DNA of 16,577 nt. Origin: an uncultured Bacteroidota bacterium (GTDB lineage Bacteria; Bacteroidota; Bacteroidia; Bacteroidales; UBA12481). Below are positions 1-6,491 of this stretch, in pieces. Location: assembly GCA_903832165.1 (NCBI GenBank), contig CAILAQ010000527.1, forward strand, positions 1-16,577, written 5' to 3'. The stretch's first letter is position 1; each line of letters starts with the position of its first letter. A model generated the notes under the pieces. It was not told where the DNA came from. It made no database searches and was given only the letters and a program-made list of their open reading frames with translations. The translations under genes and the position numbers were made by a program.

Positions 1-34
1 AAATATTAATGGGATCAGGGACAGAAATAAAGTG

Positions 35-42
35 CAAAGATA
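35..42 (-). promoter_or_regulatory. Candidate -7 box (TATCTTTG) for a gene off the left edge
   Basis: Read on the minus strand this octamer is TATCTTTG, an exact match to the Bacteroidota -7 consensus TAnnTTTG. It lies just past the stop of the outer-membrane protein gene and points out of the window. No TTG is seen 19 nt upstream, and no ATG lies between the box and the window edge, so the target gene is not visible. The call rests on the -7 box and its position alone. Confidence 0.3.
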
Positions 43-46
43 CTTT

Positions 47-565
47 TTAGAACCGTAACCCTACGGTAACCGGCCACGAGCTGTATTTCCAGACACCGGT
101 AGGGCGATAACCCGGGCAAAAAGTTTCGCGTGCCCCAATGCCGGCGAACAGTGCCTTGCCTCGCCTCAGATAGTAATCAAAGCGCGCACCAGCCTCGAGA
201 CCGCCTACGTACAGCGGTGCCGGTTTAAACAGGTCGATACCACTGAGGAGGTTCGCTTCCAGACTTACCCTGAACTTTTTGGCTTGGGCAATAGTGTGAT
301 TGTAACCAAATCCCAGCAGAATCTCGTTCCTTGCCCGAAGGACATCAAATTCAGCGGAAATATTCAGCCGTGAAACTTTATTCAATATCGGATGGTATGC
401 AAAAGTAAGACCGTATCCGTCGATGGCAGGTTCGTAAAAGGAATTGTACCAGGAGGATGGGAAAACCCGGATGGCAATATCTTTTTGCTGAGCATTTAGC
501 CCGATGGGAAGAATAAGCAGCAGCAAAAGCAGGACCCGACGATAATTATTGTCTTTAGTTGTCAT
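47..565 (-). CDS. Small outer-membrane beta-barrel protein (hypothetical)
   Basis: This 172-residue protein has a clear Sec signal peptide: a charged start, a run of leucines (about residues 11-22) and a likely cleavage after LNAQ (about residue 25). The mature part is rich in alternating polar and aromatic/hydrophobic strands with glycine-rich turns, and it ends in VTVGLRF. A C-terminal Phe preceded by alternating residues is the usual outer-membrane insertion signal. About 145 mature residues would suit a barrel of roughly eight strands. No named family is recognised. The start codon at 563-565 lies inside the end of the upstream hydrolase gene (11-bp overlap), so the two are probably co-transcribed and may be translationally coupled. 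The function is unknown; pore, adhesin or structural roles cannot be told apart. Confidence 0.75.
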   Translation of the reverse strand: MTTKDNNYRRVLLLLLLILPIGLNAQQKDIAIRVFPSSWYNSFYEPAIDGYGLTFAYHPILNKVSRLNISAEFDVLRARNEILLGFGYNHTIAQAKKFRVSLEANLLSGIDLFKPAPLYVGGLEAGARFDYYLRRGKALFAGIGARETFCPGYRPTGVWKYSSWPVTVGLRF

Positions 566-1322
566 ATTCCCAGCTGTTTGAGATGAAAAACTTAAGAATC
601 ATGAAGGCTACTGTTTCGGCTTGTTGGTCCTTAGTTATAGTGGCTGTACCATCACCTTTTTGCATTCCGTAATTACCAAACTGACTGTGGTTTCCGCCGG
701 GAATAGTATAATAATCCGTTCGTGCTTTTCTGTCAAGGGGCATGTCATCAGGTGTTTTCAAATAGAATGGCTCTGGCAGGTAATCTTTAAAAGATGCCAG
801 TTTCAGGCTGTCAACCAGAAGGTCATGCTCGCCGCGCAACGACAGCACAGGATTCGGCCAGTCTTTCAGGCTGGCTGACTTTTGCGGGTACGCAGCCATC
901 AGCACCATTCCTACAAAAAAGGAAGGATATTTTTCGACCAGTGAACAGGCCATGACTCCACCAAGGGAATGTCCGGCTACGACCCACTGCTCCACATCCG
1001 GAAAATCATTAAAAATCCAGGCACCCTGATTGCTGTCCAGAATGGCCAGGTTGCCGGGCATTTTCACGATAATAATTTTGTGCCCTTTGCCAGAGATGGC
1101 AAATTTCGAAAGCGGTTCGATGTAGGAATGCGGATCGACCAGGCCTCCCGGGTAAAATACCAGGCCGGTTTTTGAATAATTATTAATTGTAGGGTTAATC
1201 TCGATATATTCCCTGTAATCATAAATAGTTACCGCACTTGATGGTTCCTGTTTTTCAGGCAGATAACTACACGAACCGATCAGCAGTGGCAGCAGTAACA
1301 ACAAAAAGCTTCGTGTTCGCAT
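555..1322 (-). CDS. Alpha/beta-hydrolase fold lipoprotein
   Basis: This 255-residue predicted serine hydrolase probably acts as a membrane-anchored periplasmic or surface esterase/lipase-like enzyme of unknown substrate. The ATG at 1320-1322 is chosen over an upstream ATG at 1403. From 1322 the protein opens with a lipoprotein signal peptide with Cys18 in LLIGSC, and the -7 promoter box lies at 1340-1347, so the longer frame would begin upstream of the transcript. A nucleophile elbow GHSLGG gives Ser119. GEHD (Asp167) and GGNHSQ (His212) are correctly ordered for the other triad members. The YPGG motif near residues 57-60 fits an oxyanion-hole loop. The layout resembles Abhydrolase_5/dienelactone-hydrolase relatives. 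Its 3' end overlaps the outer-membrane protein gene, and its own promoter sits between it and the PQQ-repeat gene. Confidence 0.85.
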   Translation of the reverse strand: MRTRSFLLLLLPLLIGSCSYLPEKQEPSSAVTIYDYREYIEINPTINNYSKTGLVFYPGGLVDPHSYIEPLSKFAISGKGHKIIIVKMPGNLAILDSNQGAWIFNDFPDVEQWVVAGHSLGGVMACSLVEKYPSFFVGMVLMAAYPQKSASLKDWPNPVLSLRGEHDLLVDSLKLASFKDYLPEPFYLKTPDDMPLDRKARTDYYTIPGGNHSQFGNYGMQKGDGTATITKDQQAETVAFMILKFFISNSWEYDN

Positions 1323-1339
1323 AGAGCATTGATTTTCCG

Positions 1340-1369
1340 CAAAGATAATTAAGATGTGACGGCTGACAA
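1340..1369 (-). promoter_or_regulatory. Bacteroidota-type promoter (TTG-N19-TATCTTTG) of the hydrolase gene
   Basis: On the minus strand a TTG (1367-1369) is followed after exactly 19 nt by TATCTTTG (1340-1347). This matches the primary sigma factor consensus of Bacteroidota, TTG-N17-23-TAnnTTTG. The start codon at 1322 lies about 17 nt beyond the -7 box, so the 5' leader would be very short. The -33 TTG lies inside the 7-bp repeat array. Confidence 0.7.
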
Positions 1370-1382
1370 GTAACGGGTGACC
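1355..1382. repeat. Heptamer array, four units (GTGACGG type)
   Basis: Four consecutive degenerate 7-bp units read TGTGACG, GCTGACA, AGTAACG and GGTGACC. They fill the space between the stop of the PQQ-repeat gene and the -7 box of the hydrolase gene. The unit and phase match the array at 2771-2798. Together with the promoter it forms a near-duplicate of the module upstream of the PQQ-repeat gene. Confidence 0.7.
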
Positions 1383-1383
1383 A

Positions 1384-2733
1384 TTACCGTGCGCTAACCG
1401 CAATCAGCCTGTGCTGGGTGCGGAAAATTATCATTCCTTCGGAAACAGCAGGGGTGGCCATGCACGGGTCGTTCATCATGTTTTTGGCTAATAGATTGTA
1501 CTGCGCTCCGGCCTGAATAACGAATATTTCGCCAGTCTCTGCAGGGAAGTATAGTCTCCCATCAGAAGCAACGCCTGAGGAAGAGAATGCTTTACCAAGA
1601 TTTTCCTTGTATTTTACAGCACCAGTGAGTGCATCGAAACAGGTTAAAAGGCCGCTAATCTGCATGTTGTAAAGATAGCCATCATAAACAACCGGGCTTG
1701 CCATATAGGCACCCCCTCTTTTTAAGCTCCAGGCAACCTTACTACTCTTTGTTGTATCCTCCGGCAGTGTCAGGTCGCCGGTAGCATCGGGCCTGATGGC
1801 GAATATCGGTGAATATTTTCCATGTGCATTATTGATGAATATCATGTCATGAGCTACCACTGCAGTTGGAGCCGGTGCATTACCAACATTGCCTATCTTC
1901 CATACTTCCTGGCCTGAGGCAAGATCATTTGCTGTTATAAATGGATAACTGTTCAGAATGATGAGCGTTTTACCTTTTCCGGTATACAGGCATGGGGAAC
2001 CCCATGAGGAAATTGTTTCTCGCTTCACCCGCCAGATTTCCTTGCCGGTAGCAACATCAAAAGTGGCCAGAAATGAGTTCTTCAGCAAATCGGCCTGAAT
2101 CATGATCTTGCCATCGTAAATTACAGGGGAACTCGAATACCCCCATTCTACGCCGTTTTCATTAAACGGACCGGTGGCCAGGCTGCCGAGATCTTTTTTC
2201 CATAATAGCTTGCCTGTAAAATCATAGCAGAACAATCCCTGCGATCCGAACGATACCACAAGATGCTTCCCGTCAGTAGCCGGAGTAGGATTGGCATAGG
2301 TTGATTTTGTATGGCGCCGCTCTTTTGGAATACCTTTATCAGCTACGCGGTCCCATATGATTTTCCCTGTTTTCCGATCGAGGCAATACACTTTGAATTC
2401 TTGAATGCTGCTATCCAAGGCCATATCGATATCTCCATAAAGACCAATCTTTATTGAGTCGCCTTGAGTTGAACTTACTGCACTGGTAACAAAAACCTTG
2501 TCGTCCCAGATAACTGGACTGGAATGCGCCAGGCCGGGAATTGCCGTATTCCATCTGATATTTTCACCGGTTTTTACATCCCAGGTTACGGGAATATTCG
2601 CCTTATCAAGTATGCCGGAACCCATATATCCATGAAATTGGGGCCACTGTCTCGAAATATCGGTTTGGGCATAACCTGAGAGTACAGTCATCAGGACCAG
2701 GGCTACTGAAGCGGTCAGTTTTTGGAGGGGCAT
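1384..2733 (-). CDS. Secreted PQQ-repeat (BamB/quinoprotein-like) beta-propeller protein
   Basis: This 449-residue exported protein is built of repeated propeller blades. The ATG at 2731-2733 is preferred to one at 2778 because it starts a normal signal peptide cleaved after SGYAQ, and because the -7 box at 2756-2763 lies between the two. The mature N-terminus carries the WPQFHG and SSPVIWDDKVFV pattern of bacterial PQQ-binding-like repeat proteins. Blade motifs recur as GKIIWD, GKLLWKKDLG, GKEIWRVKR, GQEVWKIG and TGAVKYKENLG, each followed by an SSPV- or ATPAV-type strand. Such proteins are typically periplasmic or extracellular. Some bind PQQ, while others, like BamB, are scaffolds; nothing here shows cofactor binding. 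The next gene downstream, the hydrolase, starts 61 bp past the stop and has its own promoter. Confidence 0.85.
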   Translation of the reverse strand: MPLQKLTASVALVLMTVLSGYAQTDISRQWPQFHGYMGSGILDKANIPVTWDVKTGENIRWNTAIPGLAHSSPVIWDDKVFVTSAVSSTQGDSIKIGLYGDIDMALDSSIQEFKVYCLDRKTGKIIWDRVADKGIPKERRHTKSTYANPTPATDGKHLVVSFGSQGLFCYDFTGKLLWKKDLGSLATGPFNENGVEWGYSSSPVIYDGKIMIQADLLKNSFLATFDVATGKEIWRVKRETISSWGSPCLYTGKGKTLIILNSYPFITANDLASGQEVWKIGNVGNAPAPTAVVAHDMIFINNAHGKYSPIFAIRPDATGDLTLPEDTTKSSKVAWSLKRGGAYMASPVVYDGYLYNMQISGLLTCFDALTGAVKYKENLGKAFSSSGVASDGRLYFPAETGEIFVIQAGAQYNLLAKNMMNDPCMATPAVSEGMIIFRTQHRLIAVSAR

Positions 2734-2755
2734 ATTTATTGCGTAAAGATTCCTG

Positions 2756-2763
2756 CAAAGATA
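2756..2763 (-). promoter_or_regulatory. -7 box (TATCTTTG) of the PQQ-repeat gene
   Basis: This is an exact TAnnTTTG match on the minus strand, 22 nt upstream of the chosen ATG. It is embedded in a 16-bp stretch (2755-2770) identical to 1339-1354, upstream of the hydrolase gene. At the 19-nt spacing where the sister promoter has TTG, this one has CCG. A TTG exists only 12 nt upstream, so the -33 element appears weak or absent. Confidence 0.6.
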
Positions 2764-2770
2764 ATTAAGA

Positions 2771-2798
2771 AGTGACAAGTGACGGGTGACAGGTGACG
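2771..2798. repeat. Heptamer array, four units (GTGACAG type)
   Basis: Four 7-bp units read AGTGACA, AGTGACG, GGTGACA and GGTGACG, in perfect phase. The array directly abuts the promoter of the PQQ-repeat gene. The unit and position match the array at 1355-1382. Confidence 0.8.
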
Positions 2799-2800
2799 AA

Positions 2801-2854
2801 GAAGAAGACCGGTAGACGGAGAAGAAGACCGGTAGACGGAAGACGGAAGACGAG
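2801..2854. repeat. Perfect 20-bp tandem duplication plus AGACGGA heptamers
   Basis: Positions 2801-2820 and 2821-2840 are identical 20-mers (GAAGAAGACCGGTAGACGGA). They are followed by heptamers AGACGGA (2841-2847) and AGACGAG (2848-2854), continuing the AGACGGA that ends the second 20-mer. The unit differs from the neighbouring GTGAC array but keeps a 7-bp or near-7-bp rhythm. Confidence 0.85.
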
Positions 2855-2859
2855 AGTAG

Positions 2860-2887
2860 GGGAGGTACCCGTGGGTCCTCCCTTTTT
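2860..2887 (+). terminator. Terminator-shaped hairpin with T tract on the plus strand
   Basis: GGGAGG (2860-2865) pairs with CCTCCC (2877-2882), and ACCC (2867-2870) pairs with GGGT (2873-2876), leaving one bulged T. TTTTT (2883-2887) follows at once. The shape is that of an intrinsic terminator read on the plus strand, but no plus-strand gene lies upstream in the window. On the minus strand the hairpin still forms but lacks a T tract, so its role for the flanking minus-strand genes is unclear. Confidence 0.4.
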
Positions 2888-2921
2888 GCAAGCCAAAATT
2901 AACCCTCGATAGCGTTGTCAC

Positions 2922-2949
2922 CCCCGCGCAGGCGGAGCCGGAAGCGGGG
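2922..2949. repeat. GC-rich inverted repeat (CCCCGC...GCGGGG)
   Basis: CCCCGC (2922-2927) and GCGGGG (2944-2949) form a 6-bp stem, with a smaller GGC/GCC stem inside the loop. The flank GTCACCCCCGCGC followed by GCGGGGACC resembles dispersed intergenic palindromes seen in many bacterial genomes. No second copy is present in this window, so its membership of a repeat family is inference. Confidence 0.4.
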
Positions 2950-3057
2950 ACCCCGTCGCATACCACGAAACCAATTGGGTTGCACTTCACCCCCTCCACC
3001 TGATCTTGTATTTTCAGCATTCAAAACTGGCCCTCGAATCTCGTCATTGGGAGTATG

Positions 3058-3681
3058 TCAGTATACCTTTATGCAAATAATCCGTCCGCTGCAAACCTGG
3101 CTGCCGGTGCAGATCCGGTAAGTGTAAATACCCTGAGGGAGATAATTCCGGTAAGGAATGGTTTTTATAACGCCTGCCGCAAGATATCCATCGAAAACCC
3201 GGCAGATCAACTGACGGTTGGTCGAATAAATGTCGACAGTAACAACGGATCCTTCCTGAATTGAAATCTCGAAATTCAGGTCATTCCCATTCACGGGATT
3301 TGGGTAAATCCTGGCAGCGATCTCGTATTTAAGAATCTCCATCTTTTCAATTTTAAAATTACTGCACCCCTCAGAATTGATGACCGTGATTTTAAGGAAA
3401 TAGGTGCCGGGTTTGTTCCAGAGTACCCTAACGGTTGGCTTGTCGGTGATGCCGTCGACAAACCCTGCTTCCCCGCTGTTGAAATTGCCGGAAAGCAAGG
3501 CGAAATCCGAGGCAGGATCATGGTAGAGCTCCCAATGATAGGTGGCAGAGGGTAATGGTATCACCCTCTGAGCAGTAATCTGCCCGGTATAGGCAGATTG
3601 CTGCGATATCAGGTTAGCCGGAAAAATTGTTGCCGGCAGGATGGCGAGCAGCAGCGCTTGCTGGACAATATTTGGGAACAC
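3058..3681 (-). CDS. Exported PKD-like protein with T9SS type A C-terminal sorting domain
   Basis: This 207-residue protein starts at a GTG codon (3679-3681), 10 bp after the stop of the upstream gene. Residues about 8-27 form a hydrophobic signal peptide ending near LISQQ. Residues about 40-117 look like a PKD/Ig-type module, with a WELY strand and the GTYFLKITVINSEGC ending typical of Bacteroidota PKD domains. From about residue 122 it matches the type IX secretion sorting domain: ARIYPNPV, a VDIYS strand and LPQGIYTYRI, closing with IICIKVY. It should cross the inner membrane by Sec and the outer membrane by T9SS and be attached or released at the surface. It is the last gene of a three-gene cassette and the only one with a recognisable export CTD. 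The exact start is uncertain because GTG is the only candidate near the hydrophobic segment. Confidence 0.75.
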   Translation of the reverse strand: MFPNIVQQALLLAILPATIFPANLISQQSAYTGQITAQRVIPLPSATYHWELYHDPASDFALLSGNFNSGEAGFVDGITDKPTVRVLWNKPGTYFLKITVINSEGCSNFKIEKMEILKYEIAARIYPNPVNGNDLNFEISIQEGSVVTVDIYSTNRQLICRVFDGYLAAGVIKTIPYRNYLPQGIYTYRICTGSQVCSGRIICIKVY

Positions 3682-3691
3682 AGTCCGCTGG

Positions 3692-4696
3692 TTATAATTT
3701 CTGAACGGCCGGTCGCGGTTTTAGTACATGTACAGCAACGTCATTGGAAAACCCATCGGCTGTACAATCTGAATGATGAATGTCGGGCATGGAATTCGAT
3801 GTGCCATCAACCGCGAGACTGATATTGAGCGCTGTTAAAACTTCCTCTGAATTGTGTTTGATAGTAACCCTCACAACAATACACTCTCCGGTGGCATCGG
3901 CTGTGCCGGATGCAGCCTTGACATTAACCGGGGTGGATGCAGAGTTCCATATGCCGGGAGCATCGGCATAGGCCCATTCAGTCGTTGCTCTCTGGGTTCC
4001 GCTGATGCCGGTCAGCTGAAAATCGGGCTGCCATGAGCCGGTAAATCCGGCTGCGTTGACCAGGAAGAAGCTGTAATCAGTTCCGTAATCATAAAATATG
4101 CCATCGGTGGCTGTCGGATCATATTTTGCAGATGCAATGTTGGCAACACAACTTTCAAGCTGATCTCCATAGGCAGATACGGTACCGTCAGCTTTCAGAT
4201 TGGCGATATCCAGTGTAAAAGCCTGTCGGGGCTCAATCTGGAACACTTTAATATTTTGAGTTGTGCAACCATCAGTATTTTCAACATAAATGACTACAAA
4301 TACCGGCTTTGCCGGATCATGGATAAATGATTTCCAGGTAATGTCGGTGGTTTCGCCCACTCCCGCATTGGTTGTGCTGTTCAACTCTGTTCCTGCCAAC
4401 GCAATATGCATTCCTCCTGCGCTTTCAGCATTGGTCAGGTTTAAAGCGCCGTCAGTAAGGAAAGTCTGCTCCTGAGTAACTATCCATTTAAAGGTTTTCT
4501 CTCCGGTCAGGGCCGGAATATTTACGGAGTATGTATAGGGCGTTCCGGGCACGGGATGCAGTGCATCGTTGGATAAACAGGTGATGCTGATGCTCCGGGC
4601 TGCAAGAAGATTTACCGTGCCGGTGAGCTCTTGTCCGGACAACCGGGCAGAGCATGCCAGTAGAGCGGTAAAAAGAATTAGGTGATTTTTTTTCAT
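3692..4696 (-). CDS. Exported PKD/Ig-like protein of unknown function
   Basis: This 334-residue protein has a clear signal peptide (MKKNHLILF, a hydrophobic core, cleavage near RLSGQ). Residues about 35-155 resemble a PKD-like module: FKWIVT near the start, DITWKSF in the middle and VYVENTDGCTTQNIKVF at the end. The second half (about 160-334) is Thr/Ala/Gly-rich, apparently all beta, and is not recognised. It contains isolated Cys residues but no sorting domain, and it ends in KPRPAVQKL, so T9SS export of this protein alone is not supported. It sits 26 bp downstream of the Ig/HYR-like gene and 10 bp upstream of the T9SS-domain gene, so the three are probably one transcript. A role as a partner of the T9SS cargo is inference from position and shared domain type. 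Confidence 0.7.
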   Translation of the reverse strand: MKKNHLILFTALLACSARLSGQELTGTVNLLAARSISITCLSNDALHPVPGTPYTYSVNIPALTGEKTFKWIVTQEQTFLTDGALNLTNAESAGGMHIALAGTELNSTTNAGVGETTDITWKSFIHDPAKPVFVVIYVENTDGCTTQNIKVFQIEPRQAFTLDIANLKADGTVSAYGDQLESCVANIASAKYDPTATDGIFYDYGTDYSFFLVNAAGFTGSWQPDFQLTGISGTQRATTEWAYADAPGIWNSASTPVNVKAASGTADATGECIVVRVTIKHNSEEVLTALNISLAVDGTSNSMPDIHHSDCTADGFSNDVAVHVLKPRPAVQKL

Positions 4697-4722
4697 CTGT
4701 TGGTTTGATTTAATCTAAGTGG

Positions 4723-5793
4723 TTAATTGACAATAATTTGTGGCCTTGATTTTATGATGATATGCCTGGTAACAGGCAGGGATTCGTTCCCATTGCAGTC
4801 GGATATCCACCAGGTGATATCATTTACGACCGCCCCATTTGCGGACCCGGGGATCGCAAAGTTTTCATGATCAGATGGTTGTCCTTCCCCGGAAATAAAA
4901 ACTGATCCTTTCGTGGAAATCTCCCAGCGGATGGAAAATCCGAAAGTGATATCGCAATCGTCAATGAAATTTGCCGGATCGGGATCAAAGAAACGGTCCC
5001 CTTTTCGGAACAGAAAAAAATCAGGCCGGTAGGGATCGGCCCCGGATCCGGGGGACCAATAATTTGCCGCAGTAATATTCCCGACACAAAAAGTAAACGG
5101 ACCGGCAGGAGCGGAGAAAGTCGGGGGTGAAATATCCGGAACCACAATCACCGGCACAACGGCTGAATATGGCTTGCTGCATGCGGCCCCTGATGCATCG
5201 GCCTTCACCCTGTAATAGAATATTCCAACTGTGGAGGCGGGGATTCTGATTGAACTTCCGGTTGCTCCGCTTATCGCTGTCCATAACGATATACCGGTCA
5301 GACTGACGAACCACTGGTAAGTTATGATTCCGGTTCCGTCGGTTACGGTGGCGGTAATGGTGGCGGCTGAATTCTGCGAAATAACTCCTCCTCCGGCTAC
5401 CGCAACTGTCGGATCAGGAACGATGATGATCATTTTAGGGGTTGTCATGACCATCTTTCCGCTGTTATCGGTTATCCTGCAGTTATACCAGTAGGTTCCG
5501 GCGTTTATCAGGTTTGGCGGATCATAAATTACATCCGTGGCTCCGGTAATGGCTGTCCACGGACCAGTCACCGATAACCCAAACTGCCATTGGAAGCTGT
5601 ATGGCAGTTGCCCGCCTTTGGTGGGAGTAGTAAAAGTTAATTTATCGGGGTTATAATTTGTGCAGGCAGTAACAGTTACAGTGTTGTGGGCACCGGGTAT
5701 CAGTGTATCTCCCGGATAGACGGAAAAGCCCGGTGCTGTTGGTTCAACCTGCAGCAGCATCTTCAGCACTGTCAAAAGAATTGCGCTTGACAT
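4723..5793 (-). CDS. Ig-like/HYR-like repeat surface protein
   Basis: This 356-residue first gene of the cassette has two tandem Ig-like modules. Each has the PYSFQWQ... or ITYQWFVSL... strand, a WTAI(T/S)GAT turn and a YWYNCRITD or YYRVKAD strand (about residues 30-130 and 131-215). It then has a HYR-like C-terminal part opening with PPTFSAP and ending in DCNGNESLPVTRHIIIKS. The N-terminus is unusual: MSSAILLTVLKMLLQ is hydrophobic but lacks a positively charged start and a good cleavage site. A stop codon lies in frame at 5806-5808, so the gene cannot extend further upstream. It may be a weak signal peptide or the 3' remainder of a longer repeat protein. No sorting domain is present. It is divergent from the ICMT-like gene, with only 42 bp between them. 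Confidence 0.7.
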   Translation of the reverse strand: MSSAILLTVLKMLLQVEPTAPGFSVYPGDTLIPGAHNTVTVTACTNYNPDKLTFTTPTKGGQLPYSFQWQFGLSVTGPWTAITGATDVIYDPPNLINAGTYWYNCRITDNSGKMVMTTPKMIIIVPDPTVAVAGGGVISQNSAATITATVTDGTGIITYQWFVSLTGISLWTAISGATGSSIRIPASTVGIFYYRVKADASGAACSKPYSAVVPVIVVPDISPPTFSAPAGPFTFCVGNITAANYWSPGSGADPYRPDFFLFRKGDRFFDPDPANFIDDCDITFGFSIRWEISTKGSVFISGEGQPSDHENFAIPGSANGAVVNDITWWISDCNGNESLPVTRHIIIKSRPQIIVN

Positions 5794-5835
5794 ATCCCTG
5801 TTTTTTTATTATTTTTATTCTTTTTACCGCACCCC

Positions 5836-6384
5836 ATGTATCCACTCATTGCCTTTGCCATTGGGAGTATTCCGATCATATATCTTTCGTGGCGCTCCCT
5901 GGGAAGTCCAAAAAATCATGGCTTTTTCCGATTTTTTGCCTGGGAATTCATGCTTTGGCTCCTGATCATCAATGTCCCGTTTTGGTTTAAAGACCCTTTC
6001 TCCTGGCATCAGATCCTTCCATGGCTGCTACTGGTTATTTCGATTTATCCTGTAGTTGACGGGTTATACCGTTTTAAGGTTGCCGGCCGCATAAATCGTG
6101 ACCGGAATGATCCGACGCTTTTCGGTTTTGAGCATACCACAAGCCTCATCACCACGGGGATATACAGGTTTATACGGCATCCCATGTATGCGTCATTGCT
6201 CTATCTTACCCTGGGGATCGCACTTAAAAATCCGACACCTGACAGTCTTTTTCTTGCTTTTTTCGCCAGTTGGATGCTGGTCCGAACCGTTTTGAGGGAG
6301 GAGCTCGAGAACCTGGCATACTTCGGCGAGGAGTACCGGGAATACATGAAGCGTACCAAACGGTTCGTGCCGTGGCTCTTCTGA
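5836..6384 (+). CDS. ICMT/PEMT-family integral membrane methyltransferase
   Basis: This 182-residue membrane protein has about five hydrophobic segments (near residues 3-18, 33-50, 59-73, 117-130 and 136-150). The C-terminal half carries the signature of the isoprenylcysteine carboxyl methyltransferase-like family: LITTGIYRFIRHPMYASLL (residues 104-122), then a paired Glu region (REELENL), and FGEEYREYMKRTKRFVPWLF at the end. This part binds S-adenosylmethionine in family members. In bacteria the methyl acceptor is usually unknown and may be a lipid or small hydrophobic molecule. The length is normal and the protein looks intact. It diverges from the Ig-like gene; the 42-bp spacer is T-rich on the plus strand and shows no full TAnnTTTG box for either gene. 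Confidence 0.85.
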   Translation: MYPLIAFAIGSIPIIYLSWRSLGSPKNHGFFRFFAWEFMLWLLIINVPFWFKDPFSWHQILPWLLLVISIYPVVDGLYRFKVAGRINRDRNDPTLFGFEHTTSLITTGIYRFIRHPMYASLLYLTLGIALKNPTPDSLFLAFFASWMLVRTVLREELENLAYFGEEYREYMKRTKRFVPWLF

Positions 6385-6469
6385 TTTCGGATAATGGATC
6401 AACCATGTTTCAGCTGTTTTTAATTATAGATGCGGAACGCCGGCCGGAATGGAGAAATCGCGGCAACTT

Positions 6470-6477
6470 TATTTTTG
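6470..6477 (+). promoter_or_regulatory. Candidate -7 box (TATTTTTG) of the glycoside hydrolase gene
   Basis: This is an exact TAnnTTTG match ending 14 nt before the chosen ATG at 6492. No TTG is seen at 17-23 nt upstream, so only the -7 half of the promoter is supported. The position agrees with the short leaders seen at the hydrolase and PQQ-repeat genes and argues against a start at 6270. Confidence 0.45.
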
Positions 6478-6491
6478 CGATATTTATCCTC

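Larger units (their letters stand above)
2734..3057. other. 324-bp non-coding spacer rich in repeats and hairpins
   Basis: This spacer separates the T9SS-domain gene from the PQQ-repeat gene, both on the minus strand. From left to right it holds a -7 promoter box, a heptamer array, a 20-bp perfect tandem duplication, a hairpin with a T tract and a second GC-rich hairpin. A 94-codon minus-strand frame across it is rejected because it merely translates these elements. Nothing is recognised in roughly 2965-3057. Confidence 0.6.

Noticed and set aside
1323..1403. N-terminal extension of the alpha/beta hydrolase
   Set aside because: It runs through the promoter and heptamer array and into the end of the upstream gene, and the downstream ATG begins a proper lipoprotein signal.
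2771..2854. CRISPR array or phage attachment site
   Set aside because: The repeat units are 7-20 bp with no spacers, and there is no cas gene, integrase or tRNA nearby.
2736..3020. 94-codon minus-strand open frame in the spacer
   Set aside because: It translates the heptamers, the 20-bp duplication and both hairpins, overlaps the PQQ-repeat promoter, and has no protein-like composition or family pattern.
2915..3264. Two short plus-strand frames over the spacer and the T9SS-domain gene
   Set aside because: They are antisense to a well-supported gene or lie in repeat DNA, with Arg/Pro-rich unnatural sequence and no recognisable start context.
6270..6491. N-terminal extension of the glycoside hydrolase
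   Set aside because: It overlaps the methyltransferase gene by 115 bp, lacks protein-like sequence, and would bury a good signal peptide and a -7 box inside the protein.
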